Notes: a model not told the origin generated them from the letters alone. A stretch of 55,297 nt of DNA from Bacteroidales bacterium UBA5197 (GCA_002412885.1 DHVX01000070.1:1-55297), one strand, 5' to 3'; shown: positions 6,150-14,427, counted from the stretch's first letter. A program made the numbers and translations.

Positions 6150-6428
6150 CTGTTATTGAGCACCTTCGGCGCTCCTGCATGTCCCCGAAGGGGGCAAATT
6201 TCAAATAACCGTGGGTGTAACCTGCCTGCGTGCGCAAGCAGGCAGGCGCAGTGGAACCCACGGTTAGCGGAAGAAAATGGGAACTGCGTCCCCGAAGGGG
6301 GCGAATATATATCCATCTCTGGTTCAACCCCTGTCGGGGCTGGTGGTACTTTGCAGCCTTCTAGCCGTGGGTTCCGCGAAAAGCTTCACCCACGGTTATT
6401 GTTATTGAGCACCTTCGGCGCTCCTGAA
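6150..6428. repeat. ~279-bp duplicated palindromic repeat, copy 2
   Basis: Matches copy 1 base for base over most of its length. It diverges only near the right end (GCCTTCTAGCC versus GCCTCCTAACC, and GCGAAAAGC versus GCGAAGAGC). Between the copies, 6073-6149 contains an extra partial CGTGGGTT..ACCCACGG hairpin, so there are three phases of the CCGTGGGTTCC hairpin in all. The near-identity implies recent duplication or gene conversion. Confidence 0.8.
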
Positions 6429-6640
6429 AAAGAGGCGGGACAGGCTCTTCGGTCGGTTCAAAGAATCAATGACTTTGATGGAGTGGCCCTTCTCCTTGTG
6501 GTGCCTGAGCTTTTCGTCGAAGGCAGGAGAAGGTGCCCGAAGGGCAGCTTGCCCCGTCGCACTTTTGTGACGGGGGATGAGGTGAAGAAAGATTCAAGGA
6601 TTCATGGATTCAACAATCCCAATTTCTAAAGACTAATTTC

Positions 6641-6703
6641 TCTCGTTATCTCTTCGAGCCTGCCTGCCTGGCGCATTCGGGCAGGCTCGAAGAGATAACG
6701 AGA
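6641..6703. repeat. 24-bp perfect-stem hairpin with 15-nt loop
   Basis: The arms are TCTCGTTATCTCTTCGAGCCTGCC (6641-6664, 24 bases) and its exact complement at 6680-6703. It can be read as a 36-bp perfect palindrome centred on CGAGCTCG that received the same GC-rich hairpin seen at 4935-4965. It lies 61 bp upstream of the -7 box of the ATPase gene and has A/T-rich flanks, but no terminator T-tract directly after it. Confidence 0.85.
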
Positions 6704-6763
6704 TAGTCGATAGTCTTTAGACATTAGAAATTAGAAATTAGAAATTGGAAATTAAATTAGTAT

Positions 6764-6771
6764 TACATTTG
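6764..6771 (+). promoter_or_regulatory. Putative -7 box TACATTTG for the ATPase gene
   Basis: Matches TAnnTTTG and sits 40 bp before the ATG at 6811. No convincing TTTG -33 box is seen; the upstream sequence is an AGAAATTAGAAATT array. Confidence 0.4.
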
Positions 6772-6810
6772 CATTTAAAAGAACCAATAATGTAAATCAA
6801 AATACATTTT

Positions 6811-8103
6811 ATGGAACGTAAGATCGAGTTAAAATTATTAAACTGGAAGCAAAGTTCAAACCGATTACCACTTGTTATGCATGGTGCACGTCAGGTAGGC
6901 AAGACATACAGCCTGTTGAAGTTTGGCCGGAGTAACTATAAAAATGTTGCGTATTTCAATTTTGAAAGCAGCATGGAACTGCATGGTATTTTTACCAGGG
7001 ACTTATCGCCGGAGCGCATATTGCGGGAATTGTCAGCATATACCTCAGCTGCGCTGGTGCCGGATGATACACTTATAATATTTGATGAAATACAAGCCTG
7101 CGAGCGAGCCTTAACCTCGCTGAAATACTTCGCCGAAGAAGCACCTCAATACCACCTGGCTGCAGCGGGAAGCCTGCTGGGAGTGGCTATTAACCGCGAC
7201 AAACATTCATTCCCTGTTGGTAAGATCCATCTTATTACTATGTATCCAATGGATTTTGAAGAGTTTATGCTGGCACAAAATAAAGCGCATGCAGTTTCGC
7301 TGATACGCGAATGTTATGCAAACAATGAAGCCTGCAATCTGCACGATACTTTTATGGATGACTTTCGGATATTTATTGGTGTTGGCGGTATGCCGCAGGT
7401 TGTGAATGAATATATTTCATCAGGGGATTTCAACCTGATAATGGCATTACAGAAAAATATTATTGATACATATATTGCTGATATGGCTAAATATGCAGGT
7501 CTTGCCGAAACTGTCAGGATAATGTCAGCATTTAATAGTGTGCCCGCTCAATTGGCCAAAGAAAACAGGAAATTCCAGTATAAAACTATTAAAAGCGGGG
7601 CAAGGGCTACACATTACGAAACTGCAATTGATTGGCTCGAAGCATCAGGCACTATTTATAAATGCATAAAAGTTACCGAAGGACATTCCCCACTCAATGC
7701 CTTTACTGAAGGAAGTTCTTTTAAAATCTACATGTCGGATACCGGATTACTTGCTTCTCGCTACGGCATTTCACCCATTATATTAAAGCAGGAATCAGCA
7801 ACATGGCAGTCGGTAAAAGGCATACTCGCAGAGAATTATGTTGCAACTACCCTGACATCAAATGGTTATACTATCTTTTACTGGGAATCACAAGGTAAAG
7901 CCGAACTTGATTTTGTAATTCAGAATATTTCAGGTGAAGCCATCCCGATAGAAATCAAATCATCAGAGAATGTGCGTTCAAAAAGTCTGCAACAATTTAT
8001 TACCCGATATAAACCCACATGGTCTGTCAGGGTTTCTTCCAAAAACTTCGGATTTGAGAATAATATCAAGTCAGTACCATTATATGCAGTGGCTTGCATC
8101 TGA
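6811..8103 (+). CDS. AAA ATPase with C-terminal DUF4143 nuclease-like domain
   Basis: A complete 430-residue protein of the common ATP-binding DUF4143 family. The Walker A motif is GARQVGKT (residues 25-32) and Walker B is TLIIFDEIQ (87-95). The C-terminal region (~residues 230-425) matches DUF4143, with ENYVATTL, ELDFVI and IPIEIKSSENVRSKSL; the pattern E..D..E-IK resembles the PD-(D/E)xK fold described for this domain. The family is widespread in Bacteroidota and archaea, its function is largely unknown, and it is often found as isolated mobile-like genes. This one is alone, flanked by repeat tracts and bracketed by the 74-bp inverted repeat, which fits an accessory gene. A role in defence or toxin-like activity is speculative. 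Confidence 0.9.
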   Translation: MERKIELKLLNWKQSSNRLPLVMHGARQVGKTYSLLKFGRSNYKNVAYFNFESSMELHGIFTRDLSPERILRELSAYTSAALVPDDTLIIFDEIQACERALTSLKYFAEEAPQYHLAAAGSLLGVAINRDKHSFPVGKIHLITMYPMDFEEFMLAQNKAHAVSLIRECYANNEACNLHDTFMDDFRIFIGVGGMPQVVNEYISSGDFNLIMALQKNIIDTYIADMAKYAGLAETVRIMSAFNSVPAQLAKENRKFQYKTIKSGARATHYETAIDWLEASGTIYKCIKVTEGHSPLNAFTEGSSFKIYMSDTGLLASRYGISPIILKQESATWQSVKGILAENYVATTLTSNGYTIFYWESQGKAELDFVIQNISGEAIPIEIKSSENVRSKSLQQFITRYKPTWSVRVSSKNFGFENNIKSVPLYAVACI

Positions 8104-8606
8104 TTACTATGATATGTTTGTATTTCCAGGCCTGGATACGATATAAAATGGTAGTCGATAGTCGATAGTCAGCGCCCCAGTCGCCGTTCCCTTTTCCCAA
8201 TAACCTTCCGGGTTTTCTTTCAACCCGAAAGGTTTTCTTTTTACCTGGAAGGTTTTCTTAAATCATCACCTCTGATTACTCGAATTGAGTGGGGGATTTA
8301 GTGGCTACCTGCCTATCGACGGAGAATAGGTGTTTTTCTCCTTTCGGCATAACCTTCCAGCCTTCGGCCAGGCGAAATTTAGTTTCGCTGAACTCGTCCG
8401 CTAAGAAATTAGAAATTACTTGTCTCGGGAGCCTGCCCGACTGCACCAGGCAGGCAGGCGCGTAGCGATAACGAGAGAAATTGGAAATTGGAAACCCGCC
8501 TGACCGACTCAGTCATTTGTTTGAAACTATCAGATTGTGGTCAGTCGGGCAGGTTGGAATTGGAAATTAGAAATTAGAAATTAGAAATTTCTTCGAATTT
8601 CCCTCC
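8104..8606. repeat. Gene-free stretch of mixed dispersed repeats
   Basis: It contains GTCGATAGTC duplications (8154-8171), three CCTTCCGGGTTTTCTTT-type module A units (8202-8258), a CCTTCCAGCCTTCGGCCAGG hairpin (8347-8366), the right arm of the 74-bp inverted repeat (8409-8482), a CCCGCCTGACCGACTC .. GGTCAGTCGGGCAGG imperfect hairpin (~8494-8552) related to ~5521-5578, and AGAAATTAGAAATT tracts before the stop codon of the aspartate kinase gene. No ORF is worth calling. Confidence 0.75.
8409..8482. repeat. Right arm of the perfect 74-bp inverted repeat
   Basis: Exact reverse complement of 4913-4986, including the internal GC-rich hairpin with the same loop. One arm must therefore be a copy of the other, made after the hairpin was acquired. 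Recombination between the arms would invert the intervening 3.4 kb. Confidence 0.85.
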
Positions 8607-9869
8607 CTACTCCATCTCCACCACCATCTGCACCGTAAGCCTGCTTCTTTGCTCCAGCAGCACAGCCCGCTTATTCACAATCTTATCGATCACCTTCTTG
8701 TTGTAATACCTTACCGTAACCAATTCAAGGCCACGGTTATACTTCACATTAAAATCACCGCTCAGGGCAGTAAAAAGGCGTTTGATTTTGTCGGGATGAT
8801 CATCCACACAGATGGAGAAACTGATCGCTGAATTTTGCATCATATTGATACTGATTCCCATATGGCTCAGCAGTCCGAAAATGGTATGCAGGCCATCCTC
8901 AGCAACAAACGAAAAATCTTTGGGGGAAATAGAAACCAGCACCTGCCCCGGTTTTGAAATATATGAAGGGATCTGTGATTTGGCATCGGTACTCTGATGA
9001 ATCAGGGTACCTTCGGCCCCGGGATCGGTAAATGACTTCACATACAGCGGAATATTCTTATTCTGCAGGGGTTGTATGGTTTTGGGATGAATAACAGAAG
9101 CTCCGAAGTAGGCCAGTTCAATCGCATCGCGGTAGGAAATACGATCGAGTTTCACCACATCCTTGAAGTAGCGGGGATCGGCATTAAAAACGCCGGGCAC
9201 ATCCTTCCAGATGATCATTTGTCCGGCATCCAGTGCAAATGCAAAAACTGCAGCGCTATAATCAGAACCTTCGCGACCGAGGGTTACAGGCTGTCCTGAA
9301 ACACTGCTTCCGATAAAACCCTGGGTAATGGTGATAAGTGCTTCCTGTTCGGGATTGGAATCATCGAAAGCGGCCACAATGCGCGAAGTTGTTTCTTTCC
9401 AGCTCACGCGGGCATTTCTGTTGGCTTCGTTGGTAACAATAACTTTGCGGGCATCCAGCATCTGATTGGGAATACCTGATTGATTCAGATACTCGCTGAC
9501 AATTGCCGTTGACAGCAATTCGCCACGCGAAACAATCAGATCATAGGCAGCATCATAATAAGAAGGAGGGGCAGACTGAAGCAGTTGCCGTATTTCATTC
9601 ATGATCTGTTTGATCAGCAATTTACCTGAGTCGTTGAGTTCCTCGGCAATGCTGCGATGAAACTGCTCAATACCACTAAGCAACTCAAGTACAGCAACAT
9701 CCTGATTCACCCAGGCTTCGGTAACTTTTTCAAGCAGGTTGGTGGTTTTGCCCATTGCCGAAACAACAACGCAAATTTTTTCGTCAGGAAACATCGATAA
9801 AATTGTACCGACATTCTTCACTGAGGCAGCATCCTTTACAGAAGCTCCGCCAAATTTAAAAACTTTCAT
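8607..9869 (-). CDS. lysC: Aspartate kinase, monofunctional
   Basis: Phosphorylates L-aspartate at the head of the lysine, threonine, methionine and diaminopimelate pathway. The start MKVFKFGGASV carries the KFGGxSV nucleotide-binding signature. The amino-acid kinase core runs to ~residue 285 (SRGELLSTAI; TLGREGSDYSAAVFA; DVPGVFNADPR; SYRDAIELAYFGASVIHPKTI). Two ACT domains follow (VLVSISPKDFSFVAEDGLHT, then SFSICVDDHPDKIKRLF), which usually mediate end-product inhibition. At 420 residues it lacks a homoserine dehydrogenase or DAP decarboxylase fusion. It has a likely promoter box at 9889-9896. The gene is monocistronic here, and the specific inhibitor (Lys, Thr or Met) cannot be told. Confidence 0.95.
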   Translation of the reverse strand: MKVFKFGGASVKDAASVKNVGTILSMFPDEKICVVVSAMGKTTNLLEKVTEAWVNQDVAVLELLSGIEQFHRSIAEELNDSGKLLIKQIMNEIRQLLQSAPPSYYDAAYDLIVSRGELLSTAIVSEYLNQSGIPNQMLDARKVIVTNEANRNARVSWKETTSRIVAAFDDSNPEQEALITITQGFIGSSVSGQPVTLGREGSDYSAAVFAFALDAGQMIIWKDVPGVFNADPRYFKDVVKLDRISYRDAIELAYFGASVIHPKTIQPLQNKNIPLYVKSFTDPGAEGTLIHQSTDAKSQIPSYISKPGQVLVSISPKDFSFVAEDGLHTIFGLLSHMGISINMMQNSAISFSICVDDHPDKIKRLFTALSGDFNVKYNRGLELVTVRYYNKKVIDKIVNKRAVLLEQRSRLTVQMVVEME

Positions 9870-9888
9870 CCCATCAATTTTTAAAATG

Positions 9889-9896
9889 CAAAATTA
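9889..9896 (-). promoter_or_regulatory. Putative -7 box TAATTTTG for aspartate kinase
   Basis: Reads TAATTTTG on the minus strand, 19 bp before the ATG. TTTTTG lies 22 bp upstream of it and may serve as the -33 element. This fits the Bacteroidota primary sigma factor consensus. Confidence 0.5.
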
Positions 9897-9944
9897 GTAA
9901 ATTGTTGAGAACCTGACACAAAAAGGAGCAAGTGTCAGTAAAAG

Positions 9945-10046
9945 AGCCCGAATCCTTACCCATCCGTTCCCGCGCCTCCCCTGACGCATGGTTTAGCGCC
10001 CTTTCCTATCCGTTCCCGCGCGTCCCCTGACGCGTGGTTTAGCGCC
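9945..10046. repeat. Two tandem copies of REP-like module B
   Basis: Each copy reads CCGTTCCCGCGCsTCCCCTGACGCrTGGTTTAGCGCC. The core CGCGTC-CCCT-GACGCG is a 6-bp stem with a 4-nt loop, exact in the second copy. The same module lies near fbp (14143-14346) and after pgi (15850-16008). It sits between the aspartate kinase promoter region and the stop codon of the response regulator. Confidence 0.8.
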
Positions 10047-10056
10047 ACCCATCACA

Positions 10057-10749
10057 TCACACCTTCACAATCAGCTTAAACCCGATACCATGCACATTGA
10101 TCAGCTCAACAGTCTCATCATCCTTCAGGTACTTCCTGAGTTTGGCAATATAAACATCCATACTGCGGGCATTAAAATAGCTATCGTCCTGCCATATTTT
10201 ATTCAGGGCGTAGCTACGGTCGAGCACATCGTTCAGGTTTTCGCACAACAGACGAAGAAGTTCATTTTCTTTAGAAGTCAGTCGGATCTCCAAGCCGTTG
10301 CGGGTAAGTGTTTGCCGGTTATAATCAAGGGTAAAACTACCGATGGTAAACACTTTGGTGCCTTTGGTATCGTGACCAGCTCTTCGCAGAATTGCACTTA
10401 TACGCAGCAGTAGCTCCTCCATACTGAAGGGTTTGGTAAGATAATCATCGGCACCCGCCTGAAATCCTTTGAGCTTATCCTCTTCAAGAGACTTTGCAGT
10501 CAGGAACAGAATGGGGATACTCCGGTCAACCTGCCTGATTTCGCGGGTGAGTGTGAAGCCATCTTTCACAGGCATCATCACATCGACGATACAGAAGTCG
10601 AACTGTTCCTTCACAAAAAGGTCGTAAGCTTCCTGTCCGTTCACGCACAGGCGCGGTGCATAGCCTTTGGCTTCGAGGTACGACTTTAAAATGTTACCCA
10701 GATTGCGGTCATCTTCGGCCAGCAGTATCCGTATTTTGTCTGTTTCCAT
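10057..10749 (-). CDS. OmpR-family response regulator, RprY-like
   Basis: 230 residues. The receiver domain has the acidic pair (AEDDRN), phospho-acceptor D56 in CIVDVMMP, the conserved T/K switch (ILFLTAKS), and the TKPFSMEELLLR end. The C-terminal ~100 residues are a winged-helix DNA-binding domain (RNGLEIRLTSKENELLRLLCEN; YIAKLRKYLKDDETVELINVHGIGFKL). It lies 117 bp downstream of its cognate-looking histidine kinase in the order known for rprX-rprY of Bacteroides. A perfect -7 box ends only 4 bp before its ATG, suggesting an additional, essentially leaderless promoter. The regulon cannot be inferred. Confidence 0.9.
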   Translation of the reverse strand: METDKIRILLAEDDRNLGNILKSYLEAKGYAPRLCVNGQEAYDLFVKEQFDFCIVDVMMPVKDGFTLTREIRQVDRSIPILFLTAKSLEEDKLKGFQAGADDYLTKPFSMEELLLRISAILRRAGHDTKGTKVFTIGSFTLDYNRQTLTRNGLEIRLTSKENELLRLLCENLNDVLDRSYALNKIWQDDSYFNARSMDVYIAKLRKYLKDDETVELINVHGIGFKLIVKV

Positions 10750-10753
10750 GGTG

Positions 10754-10761
10754 CAAATTTA
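10754..10761 (-). promoter_or_regulatory. -7 box TAAATTTG immediately before the response-regulator ATG
   Basis: TAAATTTG ends four bases before ATGGAAACAG. If it is used, the mRNA would start at or within a base or two of the start codon. Its location between the kinase and regulator genes suggests separate regulator expression. Confidence 0.45.
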
Positions 10762-10866
10762 AAATTTGAAATCCGGAGAAATTAAGTCAGGGTAAAGCAT
10801 CTGAAGCAAAGTAACCTGGCTTTAATTAAACGTATTGATTAATAATTTGTTATTTCAATCTGATTT

Positions 10867-12435
10867 TCAATCCTGTGCTGTATTAAAGGGCAGCCATACC
10901 CTGAAAACGGAGCCTTTCCCGGGCTCACTTTCCACGCTCACTTCGCCATGATGTTTATCCACGATAAATTTAACATAACTGAGTCCAAGTCCAAAACCTT
11001 TAACATTATGCACATCGCCGGTAGGCACACGGTAAAGCTTATCGAAAATCTTTTTCTGATTCGCCTTGCTGATACCCGTGCCGTTATCGGCAATACTCAC
11101 CTGAATTCCATTATTCACATTATCGGTTTCTACGACAATAAGTGGTCTTTTGGCAGTGTATTTATTGGCGTTATCGAGCAGGTTATTGATCACATTTGTG
11201 ATGTGCATACGATCTGCAACCACCAGTGGATCGCTGGCATTGGGATTGAATGAGATGCTTCCGTCGCGGATTTCTACCTGAATAGAAATATTGCGGATAA
11301 CATCGGCAATCACTTCATGCATATCCAGAGGCTCATTTCTGAGACTGAGCTGCCCTTTTTCGAGGATTGCAGTTTGAAGAATTTTTTCGGCAAGCACACC
11401 CAGTCGTTTATTCTCCTGACTGATGATGTCGATATAAGAATGAAGCAGATCGGCGGTTTTCGGCACATCGGGATCATTAAGCACTTCGCAGGCCAGCGAA
11501 ACGGTTGAAATGGGTGTTTTAAACTCATGAGTCATATTATTGATGAAGTCATTCTTCATCTCTGACAGCTTTTTTTGCCTGATCATGGCAATAATTACAA
11601 TAGCAAAAGCAATAATAATCAGCAACATCAAAGCCCCTGAAATAATAAGCATACCACTCATTTGTATCAGCAGATACCGGGTTTGCTGAGGGAAGATAAT
11701 CAATAAAAAATCCTGAGGAACGTTTCCATCTCTGGTAAGCATCGGAAAAAACAGACCTTCGTTCAGCAGTTGTTCACGCAGAAGGGGGTCATTTTCTATC
11801 ACCATAATATTACGTGACTTGCTCATCACCCCGAATTCATAATCGGCTTCGATGCCTTTGGCAATAAGTGCCTGTGAAATCAGGGTATCAAGCTGTCCGT
11901 AGGTATATCTGTTCTCAATGTTGGGTGTGAAAGGTGAATTGAAAATCTCATCGAGAACCTGATTCAGCAAATATGCCTTTTTGCGGTTCAGTTGCCTGGC
12001 TCTCTCGCTCAGCTTGTTCTTTCCGTTAAACTCTTCATGAGAACCCGGGAAGTCCATTACTGCGGAATCAGACTTTTTCACCATCTTCCACTGATTATCT
12101 TCAAACACTTCGTCCCATTGTTGCTGTCGCTGATAATTAAACCCTGAAGAACCATCGTTGCGGGGCATCTCTCCGGTTTCGCGATAAATCAGATAATCAA
12201 GTGAATCAATTGCCTTGAGCAGATTATTATATTCATGGTTCTTTTTTATCTGTTTTGAAATTTCAGCTTTTTCAAGACCACGCATTACATCGCTCATTGC
12301 ATCGGCAACACTTCGATGGAAACCGGTTTCGCGCACTTCAACCGCGCTTCTTACCCAATACGCCTGAATACCAGTCAGCACAATCAGTGCCAGGCTGACC
12401 AATACGGTAATAAAGAGAATAAGTCTGCGGTTCAT
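10867..12435 (-). CDS. Membrane sensor histidine kinase, RprX-like
   Basis: 522 residues with TM1 at ~5-26 and TM2 at ~260-285, which frame a periplasmic sensor of ~230 residues with no recognised fold. The HisKA domain has the phospho-accepting H303 in NNMTHEFKTPIS. The HATPase domain has the N box (INNLLDNANKY), G1 (VSIADNGTGISK), F box (IFDKLYRVP) and G2 (VKGFGLGLSYV). Signal and ligand are unknown; Bacteroides RprX has been linked to stress and sodium-transport regulation. It is first in a two-gene unit with the response regulator. A TACCTTTG box lies just 5 bp before the ATG. Confidence 0.92.
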   Translation of the reverse strand: MNRRLILFITVLVSLALIVLTGIQAYWVRSAVEVRETGFHRSVADAMSDVMRGLEKAEISKQIKKNHEYNNLLKAIDSLDYLIYRETGEMPRNDGSSGFNYQRQQQWDEVFEDNQWKMVKKSDSAVMDFPGSHEEFNGKNKLSERARQLNRKKAYLLNQVLDEIFNSPFTPNIENRYTYGQLDTLISQALIAKGIEADYEFGVMSKSRNIMVIENDPLLREQLLNEGLFFPMLTRDGNVPQDFLLIIFPQQTRYLLIQMSGMLIISGALMLLIIIAFAIVIIAMIRQKKLSEMKNDFINNMTHEFKTPISTVSLACEVLNDPDVPKTADLLHSYIDIISQENKRLGVLAEKILQTAILEKGQLSLRNEPLDMHEVIADVIRNISIQVEIRDGSISFNPNASDPLVVADRMHITNVINNLLDNANKYTAKRPLIVVETDNVNNGIQVSIADNGTGISKANQKKIFDKLYRVPTGDVHNVKGFGLGLSYVKFIVDKHHGEVSVESEPGKGSVFRVWLPFNTAQD

Positions 12436-12440
12436 ATCTG

Positions 12441-12448
12441 CAAAGGTA
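12441..12448 (-). promoter_or_regulatory. -7 box TACCTTTG immediately before the kinase ATG
   Basis: TACCTTTG ends five bases before ATGAACCGC on the minus strand. As with the response regulator and tsaB, this predicts a leaderless or nearly leaderless mRNA. Confidence 0.5.
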
Positions 12449-12534
12449 AGCGGGCTATTCGCATAAAACCATGATGGTTAACATCTTTTAACGTTTATTT
12501 GGTTTCGTTAACAAGTCACGCCCTCAATGTGATG

Positions 12535-12685
12535 TAATTTTGTCTCAGCATAAAAAACAGTACATATCTGTTAACTCATTGTGTTTTGTTTAATGTGTTG
12601 TGTGTGTGTGTTTAAATAAATGTTTCTTAATGTGTTGTGCCCAAAAAGTGCAGTTCCTCTCATAGAACTGCACTTTTTGATTTTA
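12535..12685 (+). ncRNA. Possible small transcript: promoter box to terminator hairpin
   Basis: A plus-strand TAATTTTG (12535-12542) is followed ~100 bp later by a strong hairpin with a T-rich 3' arm (12642-12679). The intervening sequence is T/G-rich (TGTGTTGTGTGTGTGTGT at about 12593-12610) with no ORF of note. The pair lies in the 655-bp gap between the divergent kinase and fbp genes, where a terminator is otherwise unexpected. The rest of the gap (12686-13090) holds AGAAATTGGAAATT tracts and the fbp leader. This is a structural suggestion only. Confidence 0.3.
12642..12679. terminator. Strong hairpin, bidirectional terminator type
   Basis: A 15-bp perfect stem: CAAAAAGTGCAGTTC, an 8-nt loop, and GAACTGCACTTTTTG. 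The A-tract and T-tract lie inside the stem, so it could terminate in either direction. It lies between divergent genes. Confidence 0.6.
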
Positions 12686-12980
12686 CCCCAATCAGCATTC
12701 GACTCTCCCACTACTATCGCTAGAAATTGGAAATTGCCCTTCGACATGGTTCGACGATGGAAAATTAGAAATTGGAAATTGGAAGTTTTCTTAAGTTTTT
12801 ATGCTTGTAACCCTAAAAACTTGAAATTAATCATTTTTTTTGTGGTTATACTCCTAAAAAGTTTACGCCCCGTTTAAACAGAGCAACTTAGGAAATTTAT
12901 CAACAAGCTACAAATAAAGACAATAGCCTTTAAGGAGGTTAGAAATTGGAAATTGGAAATTGGAAATTAGAAATTCTCCA

Positions 12981-12988
12981 TATCTTTA
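12981..12988 (+). promoter_or_regulatory. Near-consensus -7 box TATCTTTA for fbp
   Basis: One mismatch to TAnnTTTG. It would leave a 5' leader of about 95 bp containing several AACCAACC repeats just before the ATG at 13091. Confidence 0.3.
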
Positions 12989-13090
12989 AGCCCTTGAGAA
13001 GCGCAACAGAAAGCAAAGCAATATTCAGATGCAGCAGCAACAGGCTCAATTCACTGCTGACAACATCATAAACCAACCAACCAACCAATT

Positions 13091-14089
13091 ATGAAAACAC
13101 TTATACAGTTTATCAACGAAAAACAATCTGATTTCCCTTATGCCACCGGCGAATTTACCCGACTGCTCAACGACATAGGCATCGCAGCCAAGCTGGTCAA
13201 CAGGGAGATAAACAAAGCCGGACTGGCTGATATAAATGGTTACTTCGGTTCAACCAACATTCAGGGCGAAGACCAGAAAAAACTTGATGTATTTGCCAAT
13301 GAGTGCTTTTTGTCGGCCATGAGATATGGCGGCATGGTATGCGCGGTAGCATCGGAAGAAAACGACGAGTTATACACCTACGACAATGCATTTTCGGAGA
13401 AGGGTAAATATGTGGTGGCCATGGACCCGCTTGATGGTTCATCCAACATAGAGGTAAACGTACCTATAGGCACAATCTTCTCAATATACCGCCGTATAGG
13501 TGAATCGGGACCGGGAACGGTTGAAGATCTTTTGCAGCCCGGAAACAAGCAGATAGCTGCCGGATACATTATTTACGGATCATCAACCATGCTGGTTTAC
13601 TCCACAGGATGCGGCGTCAACGGCTTCACCCTCGACCCGTCGGTAGGACTTTTTCTGCTCTCTCATCCTGAGATGACCATCCCTGAGGGTGGAAATATCT
13701 ATTCGATAAACGAGGCCAACTACATCTACTTTCATGAAGGAGTAAAAAAATACCTGAAATATTGCCAGGAAGACGACAAAGTGACCAACCGACCCTACAC
13801 CACGCGATACATTGGCTCGCTGGTAGCTGATTTTCACAGAAATCTTATCAGGGGAGGCATATACATCTATCCGGGAACAAGAGTAAACCCCAATGGCAAG
13901 CTCAGGTTATTATATGAATGCAATCCCATTGCATTTCTGGCTGAGCAGGCCGGAGGCAAAGCTTCTACAGGTTTTGATCGCATTCTCGATATCACACCCA
14001 CTGACCTTCACCAGCGCGTACCCTTCTTTGTCGGCACCCGGCACATGGTAGAAAAAGCCGAAGAGTTCATGCGATTATACTCCGGGTAA
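13091..14089 (+). CDS. fbp: Fructose-1,6-bisphosphatase, class I
   Basis: 332 residues, the full length of class I enzymes. Hydrolyses fructose-1,6-bisphosphate to fructose-6-phosphate, the committed step of gluconeogenesis, in the cytoplasm. Visible signatures are the metal/substrate site MDPLDGSSNIEVNVPIGTIFSIYRR (residues ~114-138, written continuously in the gene), the NxxxR-type segment TRYIGSLVADFHR, and the family signature GKLRLLYECNPIAFLAEQAGG. The start MKTLIQFINE fits family N-termini. It lies 376 bp upstream of pgi in the same orientation. These enzymes act on consecutive gluconeogenic steps, but repeats and a separate promoter intervene. Confidence 0.96.
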   Translation: MKTLIQFINEKQSDFPYATGEFTRLLNDIGIAAKLVNREINKAGLADINGYFGSTNIQGEDQKKLDVFANECFLSAMRYGGMVCAVASEENDELYTYDNAFSEKGKYVVAMDPLDGSSNIEVNVPIGTIFSIYRRIGESGPGTVEDLLQPGNKQIAAGYIIYGSSTMLVYSTGCGVNGFTLDPSVGLFLLSHPEMTIPEGGNIYSINEANYIYFHEGVKKYLKYCQEDDKVTNRPYTTRYIGSLVADFHRNLIRGGIYIYPGTRVNPNGKLRLLYECNPIAFLAEQAGGKASTGFDRILDITPTDLHQRVPFFVGTRHMVEKAEEFMRLYSG

Positions 14090-14100
14090 CTCCGAAAAAA

Positions 14101-14346
14101 AACCTTCCAGGTTTTCTTCCAACCTGAAAGGTTTAAACCCAACCCCGAAAGCCCGAATCCTTTCCCATGTGCTCCCGCGCGTCCCCTGACGCGTGGTTTA
14201 ACGCCGCCCAAAGCAACCTTCCACGTTTTCTTTCAACCTGGAAGGTTTAAAAATATCAGCGTCCAACCTGAAAGGTTAAACCCAATCCCGAAAACCCAAA
14301 CCCTTTCCCATCCGCTCCCGCGCGACCCCTGACGCATGGTTTAGTG
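14101..14346. repeat. Alternating REP-like modules A and B between fbp and pgi
   Basis: Module A is a hairpin AACCTTCCAGG-TTTTCTTyC-AACCTGgAAGGTT (14101-14134, 14215-14249, half unit 14262-14277). Module B is CCCGAA..CTCCCGCGCGTCCCCTGACGCGTGGTTTAACGCC (14143-14205 and a diverged copy at 14281-14346). The order is A-B-A-half A-B. The same alternation is seen after pgi. No coding potential; possible mRNA-stabilising role by analogy with REP/BIME elements. Confidence 0.8.
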
Positions 14347-14427
14347 GCAAGCAATCTTTCAACACACAGCATTTCAACAAAAGCCACTTTCACACCTTTG
14401 ACTACAGAAATTTCAAAATGCTGACGT

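Noticed and set aside
5785..6629. Open frames of 96 and 185 codons (plus) and 61-113 codons (minus) over the duplicated palindromes
   Set aside because: They arise from the same repeated hairpins, in several overlapping frames on both strands, with no domain. Kept as repeats only.
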